From contig UQTB01000008.1 of NCBI GenBank assembly GCA_900543915.1, forward strand, positions 1-64,000: a stretch of DNA of 64,000 nt. The letters run 5' to 3'. The stretch's first letter is position 1. Each line of letters begins with the position of its first letter. The position numbers and the translations under genes are program-made. Source of the DNA: an uncultured Eubacteriales bacterium. Its GTDB lineage: Bacteria > Bacillota > Clostridia > Christensenellales > Borkfalkiaceae. The notes below the pieces were generated by a model, which saw only the letters and a program-made list of their open reading frames with translations, searched no databases and was not told the origin of the DNA. Shown here one piece after another: positions 42,404 through 50,743 of this stretch.

Positions 42404-42469
42404 ATCCCCGGCAGATAAAAGTGCCGGAATTGCGGCATAATAAGGTTATTGAAAAAGGAGGATAGCAAA

Positions 42470-42667
42470 ATGGCTAAGATTACAGAAAATACCACGATCT
42501 TTGAAGCGCTTGAAATCAACCCGAACGCGGGCGAAATTCTCATGCAGTACGGCATGCATTGCCTGGGCTGCGCGCTCGCGCACGGCGAAACGGTCGGCGA
42601 AGCGGTCGGCGTTCACGGCGCGGATCTGGAAGAAGTGCTGGCAAAGCTGAACGACGTCGAGGCGTAA
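42470..42667 (+). CDS. DUF1858-domain protein
   Basis: This small protein of 65 residues is a complete DUF1858 domain: ITENTTIFEALEINP, then the redox-type segment YGMHCLGCALAHGET and a helical end. The CxxC pair and nearby His are typical of this family, which is related to the N-terminal domain of the iron-sulfur repair protein ScdA and occurs next to hybrid-cluster proteins. A function in iron-sulfur or redox chemistry is therefore likely but unproven. The start at 42470 has AAAGGAGG in front. The stop is two bases before the next start. Confidence 0.85.
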   Translation: MAKITENTTIFEALEINPNAGEILMQYGMHCLGCALAHGETVGEAVGVHGADLEEVLAKLNDVEA

Positions 42668-42669
42668 GG

Positions 42670-43761
42670 ATGACGCAGGGAGAGGAACAGCTCTACGACA
42701 AGCGCGAGGTCGATACCGATCACGTCAAGTGCGCGGGGTGCGGCGCCAATATGGAGTTCGACCCCGCGTCCCAGAAGCTTGTTTGCCGCCACTGCGGTCG
42801 GACGGAGGAGCTGGAAAAACAGTTCGGCGCGCCGGAGCTCGATTATCTGAAGGGGCTGGACGCCTGCGAACAATGGGACGGAGAAACCGTCGTGTTCCGC
42901 TGTGAGAACTGCGGCGCGAAAGTGCTTCTGGACCGCGCGCAGACGGCGAAGCTCTGTCCGTTCTGCGGAACGGCGCACGTGGTGGAGGCGGGGGAGCAGG
43001 CCGGGATCAAGCCGACCGCGCTCCTGCCGTTTGCCTTCGACAAGGATGCCGCCGTGCAGCGGTGCAAAGCCTGGGCGAAAAAGGGATGGCTGGCGCCGCG
43101 CAAATTCAGAAAGCGCATGTCTCCCGACAGCGTGAACGGGGTCTACACGCCCTGTTTCACCTTTGACAGCAATACGTTTTCCCGTTACGAGGGGCGGATC
43201 GGCAAGCGGCATACCCGCGTCGTCGGTTCGGGCAAGAACCGGCGTACGGAGACCTATATCGTCTGGCGGAATATATCGGGGACTTTCTCGAACCGGTTTG
43301 ACGACGTCCTGGTGACGGCGGGGCGGATGATGTCCCAGAAAAACATGGAAGCGCTCCAGCCGTACGACACCAACCGCGGCTGCCTGTTTGAAGAGGAGTA
43401 CATGCTCGGCTTTATGGCGTATCGGTATGAGACTGGGCTGAGCGAGCTCTGGAAGGACGCGCGGGATATCATCGATCAGCGCCTGAGAGGCATGATTCTG
43501 GGGCAGTACGTGTATGACTGCGTCGGCTACCTCAACGTTTCCACCTCGCACGAGAACGTAACTTACAAATACGTCATGCTGCCCGTCTGGGTGGGCAACT
43601 ATACATACGGCAAGAAGCTCTACAATTTTTACGTCAACGGCACGACGGGGAAGGTCGCGGGCAAGCGCCCGGTTTCTCCCTGGAAGGTGCTCGGCCTCGT
43701 GTTTGCGGGGCTGGCGCTGGCTGCCGGGCTGTTTCTCCTGTGGTATTTCAACGTCTTATAG
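42670..43761 (+). CDS. Zinc-ribbon membrane protein
   Basis: The protein has 363 residues. Two zinc ribbons come first: CAGCGANMEFDPASQ with CRHCG, and CENCGAKVLLDRAQ with CPFCG. A middle domain of about 200 residues (HTRVVGSGKNRRTETYIVW, NVSTSHENVTYKYVMLPVW) is shared by many zinc-ribbon proteins that automated pipelines misname as replication factor Y helicase; there is no helicase motif. A single membrane helix (about 338-358) ends the protein, leaving the ribbons in the cytosol. It follows the DUF1858 gene by two bases. Confidence 0.8.
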   Translation: MTQGEEQLYDKREVDTDHVKCAGCGANMEFDPASQKLVCRHCGRTEELEKQFGAPELDYLKGLDACEQWDGETVVFRCENCGAKVLLDRAQTAKLCPFCGTAHVVEAGEQAGIKPTALLPFAFDKDAAVQRCKAWAKKGWLAPRKFRKRMSPDSVNGVYTPCFTFDSNTFSRYEGRIGKRHTRVVGSGKNRRTETYIVWRNISGTFSNRFDDVLVTAGRMMSQKNMEALQPYDTNRGCLFEEEYMLGFMAYRYETGLSELWKDARDIIDQRLRGMILGQYVYDCVGYLNVSTSHENVTYKYVMLPVWVGNYTYGKKLYNFYVNGTTGKVAGKRPVSPWKVLGLVFAGLALAAGLFLLWYFNVL

Positions 43762-43842
43762 ACGCTGATTTGTGCCCGAAAAGCGGGCGGCCTACAAGAT
43801 CTTGTGGAGTGAAAAATTTTTCGGATATCACTTCAAAAACAG

Positions 43843-43871
43843 TTGACTAACCGGATAAAATCGGTTATAAT
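43843..43871 (+). promoter_or_regulatory. Promoter of the ribosomal protein operon
   Basis: TTGACT (43843-43848), a 17-base spacer and TATAAT (43866-43871). The expected start is near 43878, giving a leader of about 220 bases before rpsJ. Confidence 0.85.
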
Positions 43872-43877
43872 GGGTAG

Positions 43878-44037
43878 GCTGTGTAAATGGGTTGATTTGA
43901 AAAGTTACTTAATTTTGCCCTGCAAAAAGATAATTTTCAATGACAAATGCGGGAGCCTGACTCCTGCGACTAACTTCAGACGAAGAGGTGAGATCATTCG
44001 CAGCGACTCGTTAAGAGTATCGGCGGATGATTTTTTT
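43878..44037 (+). promoter_or_regulatory. Attenuator-like leader of the ribosomal protein operon
   Basis: The leader folds into at least three hairpins: GCGGGAG/CTCCTGC (43949-43967), CTTC/GAAG (43974-43985) and a nine-base-pair stem ATCATTCGC/GCGGATGAT (43993-44001 and 44023-44031) with its own inner ACTC/GAGT stem. The last is followed by seven T residues and so is an intrinsic terminator lying 65 bases before rpsJ. This layout fits feedback control by a ribosomal protein, as L4 does on the E. coli S10 leader. The ligand is not identifiable from the sequence. Confidence 0.7.
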
Positions 44038-44101
44038 ATGAACGCGGCTTCGACACACACGGCAAAGTAAACACAAAAAGTTAGGATAAAAAGGAGACAA
44101 A

Positions 44102-44401
44102 ATGGCAAGTCAGAAAATCAGAATCAAACTGGTGTCTTACGATCACGAAATGGTCGATCAGGCGGCGGAAAGAATCGTCGAAACCATGAAGAAATCGGGC
44201 GCTAAGATCAGCGGCCCCATTCCTCTGCCCACCGAGAAGGAGGTCGTTACCATCCTTCGTTCCCCGCATAAATACAAGGACAGCAGAGAACAGTTCGAAA
44301 TCAGAACGCATAAGCGCCTGATCGATATCTATTCGCCCAATATCAAGCTGCTGGACAGCATCTATCTCCCCGCGGGCGTGGATATCAAGATCAAACTTTA
44401 A
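44102..44401 (+). CDS. rpsJ: 30S ribosomal protein S10
   Basis: S10 sits in the head of the small subunit and also serves as NusE in transcription antitermination with NusB and NusG. The 99-residue length is standard, and the block LRSPHKYKDSREQFEIRTHK is the conserved loop and strand. It is the first gene of the operon, after the attenuator-like leader; no str-operon genes (rpsL, rpsG, fusA, tuf) precede it here, unlike the order in many Firmicutes. Confidence 0.98.
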   Translation: MASQKIRIKLVSYDHEMVDQAAERIVETMKKSGAKISGPIPLPTEKEVVTILRSPHKYKDSREQFEIRTHKRLIDIYSPNIKLLDSIYLPAGVDIKIKL

Positions 44402-44431
44402 TCGGTAAATATTTGGAGGTGAACTTTATCT

Positions 44432-45064
44432 ATGAATAAAGCAATCATTGGAAAGAAACTGGGGATGACGCAGGTGTTCTCCCCCGACGGGAAAGTAATC
44501 CCCGTCACCGTCGTGGAAGCGGGCCCGTGCCCGGTCGTGCAGATCAAGACGCTGGAGAGAGACGGCTATACCGCCGTGAAGCTCGGCTTCGACGAAGTCG
44601 CGGAAAAGCGCCTCAACAAGCCCGAAGCGGGCGCGTTCAAAAAGGTAGGCGTCGCGCCGCAGAAAGTGCTGAAAGAGTTCCGCCTGGAAGATATCTCTTC
44701 TTACGCGGTGGGGAACGTCGTCACTTGCGAAACCTTTAAAGAAGGGGACAAAGTGGATGTTTCCGGCCTCACCAAGGGCCACGGATATACCGGCGTCATC
44801 AAGCGCTGGAACAATCACCGCCTGAAAGAGACGCACGGCGTCGGCCCCGTACACAGGGAAGTCGGCTCCATGGGGGCGAACAGCACGCCGTCCAGGGTGT
44901 TCAAGGGAAAAAAGATGGCCGGTCAGTACGGTCATGAAAAAGTTACCATACAGAACCTCGAGATCGTCAAGGTGGACGTTCAGAGAAACGCGCTGCTCAT
45001 CAAAGGTGCGATTCCGGGGCCCGTCAAGGGCATCGTGACCATCGCCGACAGCGTCAAAGCGTAA
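44432..45064 (+). CDS. rplC: 50S ribosomal protein L3
   Basis: L3 is an early assembly protein of the large subunit whose long loop reaches the peptidyl-transferase centre. The protein has 210 residues. Seen are the start MNKAIIGKKLGMTQVF and the loop PSRVFKGKKMAGQYGHEKVT. The 30-base gap from rpsJ carries a GGAGGTG ribosome site. Confidence 0.98.
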   Translation: MNKAIIGKKLGMTQVFSPDGKVIPVTVVEAGPCPVVQIKTLERDGYTAVKLGFDEVAEKRLNKPEAGAFKKVGVAPQKVLKEFRLEDISSYAVGNVVTCETFKEGDKVDVSGLTKGHGYTGVIKRWNNHRLKETHGVGPVHREVGSMGANSTPSRVFKGKKMAGQYGHEKVTIQNLEIVKVDVQRNALLIKGAIPGPVKGIVTIADSVKA

Positions 45065-45078
45065 GGAGAGGAAAGAAT

Positions 45079-45912
45079 ATGCCTAGTTTGAAGTTATACG
45101 ATATGAATGCGAAAGAGGTGGGCGCGATCGAGCTGTCCGATCTCTTCGATATGGAATACAACGAACCGCTGATTCATCAGGCGGTCGTCACCAGGCTTGC
45201 GAACGAAAGACAGGGCACCAAGAGCACGCTGACCCGCAGCGAAGTCCGCGGGGGCGGCGCGAAGCCCTGGAGACAGAAGGGAACCGGCCGGGCGAGACAG
45301 GGTTCCATCCGGAGCCCCCAGTGGGTGAAGGGCGGCGTCGTATTCGCGCCCAAGTCCAGGGATTTCTCCAAGAAAATGAACGTCATGGCGAGGAGAATCG
45401 CCATCTTCTCCGCGCTCTCCCAGAAAGTGCGCGACGGCGAGATGATCGTGATCGACGAGATCGCGGTCGCCGCGCCCAAGACCAAGGAGATGGTCAAATT
45501 CTTAAACGCTTTCAAATTGGACAAGACCGTTCTCGTCGTGATGAGCAACGCGGATGAAAACGTCCGCCGCGCGAGCGCGAACCTCGCGAAGGTCACGACT
45601 ATCCCCGTCGAGCAGATCAACACGTACGACGTCGTGAAGAACGCGAAGATCGTCATTTCCAAGGACGCGGTCCTCGCGCTGGAAGACGTCTACGGCGCGG
45701 ATGAGGAAGAAGTCGCAAAGGCGGAGCCCGAAGCGATCGAGGAGGCGCCCGTTGCCCCCGAAAAGCCCAAAAAGGCGACGAAGAAGGCTGCGGCGGAACC
45801 CGCTGCGGAGCCTGCCGCCGAAGAGGCGCCCGTCAAGAAGACGACGAGAAAGAAGACCGCGAAAGCCGAGGAGGCGCCCGCGGCAGAAAAGAGCGAGGAG
45901 GTCGCTGAATAA
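45079..45912 (+). CDS. rplD: 50S ribosomal protein L4 with long C-terminal tail
   Basis: L4 lines the exit tunnel and, in some bacteria, represses its own operon. Residues 1-206 are ordinary L4 (RSEVRGGGAKPWRQKGTGRA, RQGSIRSPQWVKGG). Residues 207-277 form an added tail made almost only of Ala, Glu, Lys, Pro and Thr, without a folded look. Normal L4 ends near residue 207, so this 71-residue extension is unusual. The tail is in frame and ends with a stop overlapping the rplW start by one base, so it is not a sequencing artefact of the joint. Confidence 0.97.
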   Translation: MPSLKLYDMNAKEVGAIELSDLFDMEYNEPLIHQAVVTRLANERQGTKSTLTRSEVRGGGAKPWRQKGTGRARQGSIRSPQWVKGGVVFAPKSRDFSKKMNVMARRIAIFSALSQKVRDGEMIVIDEIAVAAPKTKEMVKFLNAFKLDKTVLVVMSNADENVRRASANLAKVTTIPVEQINTYDVVKNAKIVISKDAVLALEDVYGADEEEVAKAEPEAIEEAPVAPEKPKKATKKAAAEPAAEPAAEEAPVKKTTRKKTAKAEEAPAAEKSEEVAE

Positions 45913-46202
45913 TGGCTGCACAGGATATCATCATAAAGCCCCTGCTTTCCGAAAAGAGCTACCAGGGGATTCAGAGCAAGAGATACACGTTCGTCGTGAA
46001 AAAGACCGCCAACAAGACGGAGATCAAACTCGCCGTCGAAGAGATTTTCGGCGTAAAGGTCGAAAGCGTCAACACGATCAACGTCAAGGGTAAAAAGCGC
46101 AGAGTGGGCGCGAGCCAGGGCTATACTTCCCCGTATAAAAAGGCGATCGTTCAACTCAAAGCGGACAGCAAGTCGATCGAGTTCTTCGATTCGTTGTCCT
46201 AA
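45912..46202 (+). CDS. rplW: 50S ribosomal protein L23
   Basis: L23 lies at the tunnel exit and docks trigger factor and the signal recognition particle. The 96-residue protein has IIIKPLLSEKSYQ and VKKTANKTEIKLAVEEIFGV, the standard start and first helix, and VNTINVKGKKRRVG. The ATG shares one base with the rplD stop. Confidence 0.98.
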   Translation: MAAQDIIIKPLLSEKSYQGIQSKRYTFVVKKTANKTEIKLAVEEIFGVKVESVNTINVKGKKRRVGASQGYTSPYKKAIVQLKADSKSIEFFDSLS

Positions 46203-46223
46203 TGGAAACGGAGGAAAGTTGAA

Positions 46224-47051
46224 ATGGCTATCAAGAGATATAAACCGACGTCTTCCGCGCGCCGTTTCATGACGGTCAGCGCGTACGACGAGATCACGAC
46301 GACCAAGCCCGAGCGCTCGCTCCTCGAAGATCAGAGAAAGAGCGGCGGCAGAAACGCGCAGGGTAAGATCACCGTCCGTCACATCGGCGGCGGCAACAGA
46401 AGAAAGTACCGCATCATCGATTTCAAGAGAGATAAGGACGGCGTTCCCGCGACGGTCAAGACGATCGAATACGATCCCAACAGAAGCGCGAACATCGCTC
46501 TGCTCTTCTATAAAGACGGCGCGAAGCGCTATATCCTCGCGCCCGTCGGACTCAACGTCGGCGACGTGATCGTGAGCGGCGAGACCGCGGATATCAAGGC
46601 CGGCAACGCTTTGAAGCTGGAGAATATCCCCGTCGGTACCATGGTTCACAACATCGAGCTGCAGCCCGGGAAAGGCGGGCAGATCGCGAGAGCCGCCGGC
46701 ATGTCCGCGCAGCTCATGGCGAAGGAAGGCAAGTACGCGACGCTCAAAATGCCGAGCGGCGAGATGAGATATGTTCTGGCGTCCTGCAAGGCGACCATCG
46801 GGCAGGTGGGGAACCTCGAACATGAGATTATCCGCATCGGCAAGGCGGGCAAAACCCGTCATTTGGGCATCCGCCCGACCGTCCGCGGCGTCGTCATGAA
46901 CCCGTGCGATCACCCGCACGGCGGCGGCGAAGGCAAATCTCCGGTCGGCCGTCCCGGCCCCGTAACGCCGTGGGGCAAGCCCGCGCTCGGTTACAAGACC
47001 AGAAAGCACAAGAAGGCTTCCAATAAGATGATTATCACGAGAATCAACTAA
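46224..47051 (+). CDS. rplB: 50S ribosomal protein L2
   Basis: L2 is needed for subunit joining and peptidyl transfer. The 275-residue protein has GGGNRRKYRIIDFKRDKDGV and the C-terminal HPHGGGEGKSPVGRPGPVTP segment with the conserved His near the catalytic centre. A GGAGG ribosome site precedes it. Confidence 0.98.
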   Translation: MAIKRYKPTSSARRFMTVSAYDEITTTKPERSLLEDQRKSGGRNAQGKITVRHIGGGNRRKYRIIDFKRDKDGVPATVKTIEYDPNRSANIALLFYKDGAKRYILAPVGLNVGDVIVSGETADIKAGNALKLENIPVGTMVHNIELQPGKGGQIARAAGMSAQLMAKEGKYATLKMPSGEMRYVLASCKATIGQVGNLEHEIIRIGKAGKTRHLGIRPTVRGVVMNPCDHPHGGGEGKSPVGRPGPVTPWGKPALGYKTRKHKKASNKMIITRIN

Positions 47052-47068
47052 GAGGAGAGGAAAAAAGT

Positions 47069-47347
47069 ATGAGCAGAAGCGTTAAGAAAGGCCCCTACGT
47101 TGAGGCGAAACTCCTGAAGAGAATCGAAGAACTCAACGCGGCGAACGAAAAGAAAGTTTTGAAGACCTGGTCGAGAGCGTCTACGATTTTCCCTCAGATG
47201 GTAGGTCATACGATTGCCGTACACGACGGCAGGAAGCACGTTCCCGTATATGTAACGGAGGATATGGTCGGCTGCAAGCTGGGCGAATTCGCCCCCACCA
47301 GAACCTTCAAGGGACACGCCGGCGAGAAGTCGACGGGCGGAAAATAG
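47069..47347 (+). CDS. rpsS: 30S ribosomal protein S19
   Basis: S19 binds 16S rRNA in the head with S13. It has 92 residues with SRSVKKGPYVEAKLLKRIEE and HTIAVHDGRKHVPVYVTEDM, as in all bacteria, and the end GHAGEKSTGGK. Confidence 0.98.
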   Translation: MSRSVKKGPYVEAKLLKRIEELNAANEKKVLKTWSRASTIFPQMVGHTIAVHDGRKHVPVYVTEDMVGCKLGEFAPTRTFKGHAGEKSTGGK

Positions 47348-47357
47348 GAGGCAGGCA

Positions 47358-47744
47358 ATGGCTAAGAATATGAGAGAAAAAACCCTCAGAATCGAAGAGG
47401 CGAGGGATAAAAGACCGTACGCGATCGCAAAGCATATCCGGATTTCCCCATATAAGGTGAGAATCGTTCTCGATCTGATCCGCGGCAAGAACTACGGCGA
47501 AGCGGTTGCGATTCTGGAGAACCTTCCCAAGGCTTCGAGTACTCCCGTACTCAAGGTTTTGAACTCCGCCGCCGCGAATGCGGAGCACAACAAGGGAATG
47601 AGCAGGGATAACCTGTTCGTTGCGGCGTGCTATGCGGATCAGGGGCCCACGCTCAAGCGTGTCAATCCGGTATCCAAGGGCAGAGCGTACAGAATTTTGA
47701 AGCGCACCAGCCACATCACGGTCGTGCTGGATGCGAGAGCGTAG
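47358..47744 (+). CDS. rplV: 50S ribosomal protein L22
   Basis: L22 contributes the loop that, with L4, forms the tunnel constriction where macrolides act. It has 128 residues, with HIRISPYKVRIVLDLIRGKN and the loop QGPTLKRVNPVSKGRAYRIL. About 15 extra residues precede the usual start (MREKTLRIEEARDKRPYAIA). Confidence 0.97.
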   Translation: MAKNMREKTLRIEEARDKRPYAIAKHIRISPYKVRIVLDLIRGKNYGEAVAILENLPKASSTPVLKVLNSAAANAEHNKGMSRDNLFVAACYADQGPTLKRVNPVSKGRAYRILKRTSHITVVLDARA

Positions 47745-47753
47745 GAGGACAGT

Positions 47754-48419
47754 ATGGGTCAGAAAGTTAATCCCCACGGTTTGAGAGTGGGCGTAATCAA
47801 GGAATGGGATACGCAGTGGTATGCGTCCAAGAAGGACGTCGCCGCATACCTGAAAGAGGATTACGTCATCAGAACATATCTGAAAAAGCAGTATTACGCG
47901 GCGGCGATCTCCAAGATCGTCATCGAGAGAGCTGCGCAGAAGATCACCATCACGGTTTACACCGCCCGCCCGGGCGTGCTCATCGGCAAGCAGGGCGCGG
48001 AGATCGAAGTGATGAAGAAGGCCGTCGCCAAGCTCACGAACGCGAAGGCGATCGCCATCAACATCGTCGAGATCAAAAAGCCGGATGCGGATGCGCAGCT
48101 GGTCGCCGAATCCATTGCGGCGCAGCTCGAAAAGCGCGTTTCGTTCAGAAGGGCGATGAAGCAGTCCATCGGCAGAACCATGCGTTCGGGCGTCAAGGGC
48201 GTCAAGGTCATGGTCAGCGGCAGACTGGACGGCGCGGAAATCGCGCGCAGCGAGCACTATCACGAGGGATCCATCCCCCTGCAGACGCTCCGTGCGGACA
48301 TCGATTACGGGTTTGCGGAAGCGCACACCACCTTCGGCGTCATCGGCATCAAGTGCTGGACGTATAAGGGAGAAGTCATCGGTTCCGCGAAGAAAAAGAC
48401 GGAAGGAGGCGAAGCATAA
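47754..48419 (+). CDS. rpsC: 30S ribosomal protein S3
   Basis: S3 forms part of the mRNA entry site. In the 221-residue protein the KH domain reads ITVYTARPGVLIGKQGAEIE, and the C-terminal domain contains GVKVMVSGRLDGAEIARSEH. The start MGQKVNPHGLRVGVIKEWDT is standard. Confidence 0.98.
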   Translation: MGQKVNPHGLRVGVIKEWDTQWYASKKDVAAYLKEDYVIRTYLKKQYYAAAISKIVIERAAQKITITVYTARPGVLIGKQGAEIEVMKKAVAKLTNAKAIAINIVEIKKPDADAQLVAESIAAQLEKRVSFRRAMKQSIGRTMRSGVKGVKVMVSGRLDGAEIARSEHYHEGSIPLQTLRADIDYGFAEAHTTFGVIGIKCWTYKGEVIGSAKKKTEGGEA

Positions 48420-48421
48420 CC

Positions 48422-48868
48422 ATGTTGATGCCAAAGAGAGTGAAGAGAAGAAGAGTCCATCGCGGCAGAATGACGGGCAAGTGCAACAAGGGCAACACGC
48501 TGGCTTACGGCGATTACGGCCTTGTCGCGCTCGAACCGGCCTGGATCAAGAGCAATCAGATCGAAGCCGCCCGTATCGCGATGACGAGATTCATAAAGAG
48601 AGGCGGAAAGGTCTGGATCGATATCTTCCCGCACAAGCCGATCACCAAAAAGCCCCAGGATTCCCGAATGGGTTCCGGTAAAGGTGCGGTCGAATACTGG
48701 GCGGCTGTCGTCAAGCCCGGCAGAGTGATGTTTGAAATGTCCGGCGTACCCGAGGACATCGCGAAAGAGGCTATGCGCCTTGCCGGCCACAAGCTCCCCA
48801 TCAAGACGAAGTTCGTGAAAAAGTCTGACTTCGTCCAAGAAGTAAAAGAAGAAGGCGGTGAAGGCTGA
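48422..48868 (+). CDS. rplP: 50S ribosomal protein L16
   Basis: L16 sits near the A-site tRNA elbow. The 148-residue protein has MLMPKRVKRRRVHRGRMTGK, the conserved GSGKGAVEYWAAVVKPGRVM and the arginine-rich start. It begins two bases after the rpsC stop and shares one base with the rpmC start. Confidence 0.98.
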   Translation: MLMPKRVKRRRVHRGRMTGKCNKGNTLAYGDYGLVALEPAWIKSNQIEAARIAMTRFIKRGGKVWIDIFPHKPITKKPQDSRMGSGKGAVEYWAAVVKPGRVMFEMSGVPEDIAKEAMRLAGHKLPIKTKFVKKSDFVQEVKEEGGEG

Positions 48869-49062
48869 TGAAAGCGAAAGAACTTCATGAACTGACAAAC
48901 GACGAATTGAACACCAAATTGGGCGAACTCAAGACGGAACTGTTCAATCTCCGCTTCCGGCAGGTCGCGGGGCAGCTTGAAAACCCCGTGTCTTTGAGAA
49001 CCTGCAAGAGGGATATCGCAAAGATCAAGACCATTCTCCGTGAAAGAGAATTGAAGGCTTAA
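48868..49062 (+). CDS. rpmC: 50S ribosomal protein L29
   Basis: L29 is a two-helix protein next to L23 at the tunnel exit. Its 64 residues include KAKELHELTNDELNTKLGEL and FNLRFRQVAGQLENP, both standard. Confidence 0.97.
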   Translation: MKAKELHELTNDELNTKLGELKTELFNLRFRQVAGQLENPVSLRTCKRDIAKIKTILRERELKA

Positions 49063-49076
49063 AGGAGTAGGGCGAT

Positions 49077-49331
49077 ATGGAAAGAAATTTAAGAAAGGAA
49101 AGAGTGGGGCTCGTCGTATCGGACAAGATGGATAAGACCGTCGTCGTCCTGATCGAAGAAAAGGCGAAGCACCCCATCTATAAAAAGACCATTACGACTT
49201 CGCACAAGTTCAAGGCGCACGACGAAAAGAACGAGTGCGGCGTAGGCGACAAAGTCAGAATCGTCGAGACGAGAAAGCTCAGCAAGGATAAATACTTCCG
49301 CGTTGCCGAGATCATCGAAAAGGCGAAGTAA
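49077..49331 (+). CDS. rpsQ: 30S ribosomal protein S17
   Basis: S17 is a small OB-fold primary rRNA-binding protein. The 84-residue protein has RKERVGLVVSDKMDKTVVVL and the loop HEKNE-type segment KFKAHDEKNECGVGDKVRIV. Confidence 0.98.
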   Translation: MERNLRKERVGLVVSDKMDKTVVVLIEEKAKHPIYKKTITTSHKFKAHDEKNECGVGDKVRIVETRKLSKDKYFRVAEIIEKAK

Positions 49332-49349
49332 GCGAAGGAGGAACGTTGT

Positions 49350-49718
49350 ATGATTCAACCACAAACCAGATTGAAGGCGGCCGACAATTCGGGCGCGAAA
49401 GAACTGATGTGCATCAAAGTTCTGGGCGGCTCCTTCCGCAAGACGGGCAATATCGGCGACGTCATCGTCGCGAGCGTCAAGACGGCTACGCCGGGCGGCG
49501 CCGTGAAGAAGGGCGAGGTTGTCAAGGCGGTCATCGTCAGAACGACGAAGGGCGTCAGAAGACCGGACGGCACGTTCGTTAAATTCGACGAAAACGCGGC
49601 GGTCATCATCGACAATCAGAAACAACCCAGAGGAACGCGTATCTTCGGGCCCATCGCGAGAGAACTGAGAGATAAAGACTATATGCGTATCATCTCTCTC
49701 GCCCCCGAGGTTCTGTAA
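49350..49718 (+). CDS. rplN: 50S ribosomal protein L14
   Basis: L14 binds at the subunit interface and the translation factor site. The 122-residue protein has MIQPQTRLKAADNSGAKELM and GTRIFGPIARELRDKDYMRI, the invariant start and end. It has a clear AAGGAGG ribosome site. Confidence 0.98.
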   Translation: MIQPQTRLKAADNSGAKELMCIKVLGGSFRKTGNIGDVIVASVKTATPGGAVKKGEVVKAVIVRTTKGVRRPDGTFVKFDENAAVIIDNQKQPRGTRIFGPIARELRDKDYMRIISLAPEVL

Positions 49719-49728
49719 GGAGAGCGAT

Positions 49729-50109
49729 ATGAAAGTTAAAAAGAATGATACGGTATTAGTCATTGCCGGCAAGGACAGCGGAAAAACCGCGAAGGTCGTG
49801 GAAGCGCGCCCTCAGTCCAACACCGTTGTCGTTGAGGGAATCAACATCCAGAAACGTCACACCAAGCCGAGAAACGCGCAGGACGTCGGCGGGATCAAGG
49901 ATAAGCTGGGCGCCATCGACGCGTCCAACGTCATGGTCGTCTGCCCCGCGTGCAACAAGGCCGTCAGAGTTTCCTATCAGATCGAGGGCGACAAGAAGAT
50001 CCGCGTCTGCAAGAAGTGCGGCAAGCCCCTGGACGCCACCAAGGAAGCGAAAGAAGTCAAAAAGGCTGCTGCGAAGAAGAAGACCAAGAAAGCGGCCGAC
50101 GCAGAATAA
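49729..50109 (+). CDS. rplX: 50S ribosomal protein L24 with zinc pairs and basic tail
   Basis: L24 starts assembly of the large subunit. The 126-residue protein has the KOW segment KNDTVLVIAGKDSGKTAKVV, then two cysteine pairs, CPAC and CKKC, that could hold zinc, and a Lys/Ala tail (about 20 residues) after KPLDATKEA. The tail lengthens it over the usual 100-105 residues. Confidence 0.97.
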   Translation: MKVKKNDTVLVIAGKDSGKTAKVVEARPQSNTVVVEGINIQKRHTKPRNAQDVGGIKDKLGAIDASNVMVVCPACNKAVRVSYQIEGDKKIRVCKKCGKPLDATKEAKEVKKAAAKKKTKKAADAE

Positions 50110-50126
50110 TACGGAGGTAAATGCAA

Positions 50127-50723
50127 GTGGCTGCGAAGAAAACGGCTCAGGTTGCTAAGGAAGCTGCAACCGAGAAGACCGAAAACAGAATCAAGGCGAA
50201 ATACACGAACGAAGTCGTGCCGTATTTGATTCAGAAATTCGGATATAAAAATATCAACGAGGTTCCCAAGCTCGTCAAGATCACCATCAACTCCGGTCTC
50301 GGCGACGTCAAGGACAACGCCAAGAGCGTTCAGACGGCTTTGGAAGAACTGAAAATCATCGCCGGTCAGAAGCCCGTTCTCACGGTCGCGCGGAAATCCG
50401 TCGCGAACTTCAAGGTGAGAGAGGGGATGAACGTCGGAATGAAGGTCACGCTGAGAAGCACGAGAATGTATGAGTTTTTCGATAAATTCGTATCCATCGC
50501 CCTTCCGCGCGTGAGAGACTTCCGCGGCGTACCCACCAAGTCCTTCGACGGCAGAGGAAATTACGCGATGGGCGTAAAAGAACAGCTTATTTTCCCTGAA
50601 ATCTCCTACGACCAGGTAGAAAAGATCAGAGGGTTCGACATCTGCTTCACCACGACCGCGAAGACGGACGAGGAAGCGAGAGAATTGCTGAAGGCGCTCG
50701 GCATGCCGTTCAGCGCGAAGTAA
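50127..50723 (+). CDS. rplE: 50S ribosomal protein L5 with N-terminal extension
   Basis: L5 binds 5S rRNA and contacts the P-site tRNA. From residue 20 onward it is ordinary L5 (KAKYTNEVVPYLIQKFGY, VPKLVKITINSGLGD, LRSTRMYEFFDKF). Before that lies an Ala/Lys-rich stretch, AAKKTAQVAKEAATEKTENR. The GTG at 50127 is nine bases from the GGAGG ribosome site and is preferred; the ATG at 50121 is only three bases from it. Confidence 0.95.
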   Translation: MAAKKTAQVAKEAATEKTENRIKAKYTNEVVPYLIQKFGYKNINEVPKLVKITINSGLGDVKDNAKSVQTALEELKIIAGQKPVLTVARKSVANFKVREGMNVGMKVTLRSTRMYEFFDKFVSIALPRVRDFRGVPTKSFDGRGNYAMGVKEQLIFPEISYDQVEKIRGFDICFTTTAKTDEEARELLKALGMPFSAK

Positions 50724-50743
50724 GCGGAGAAAGGAGTGGAATT

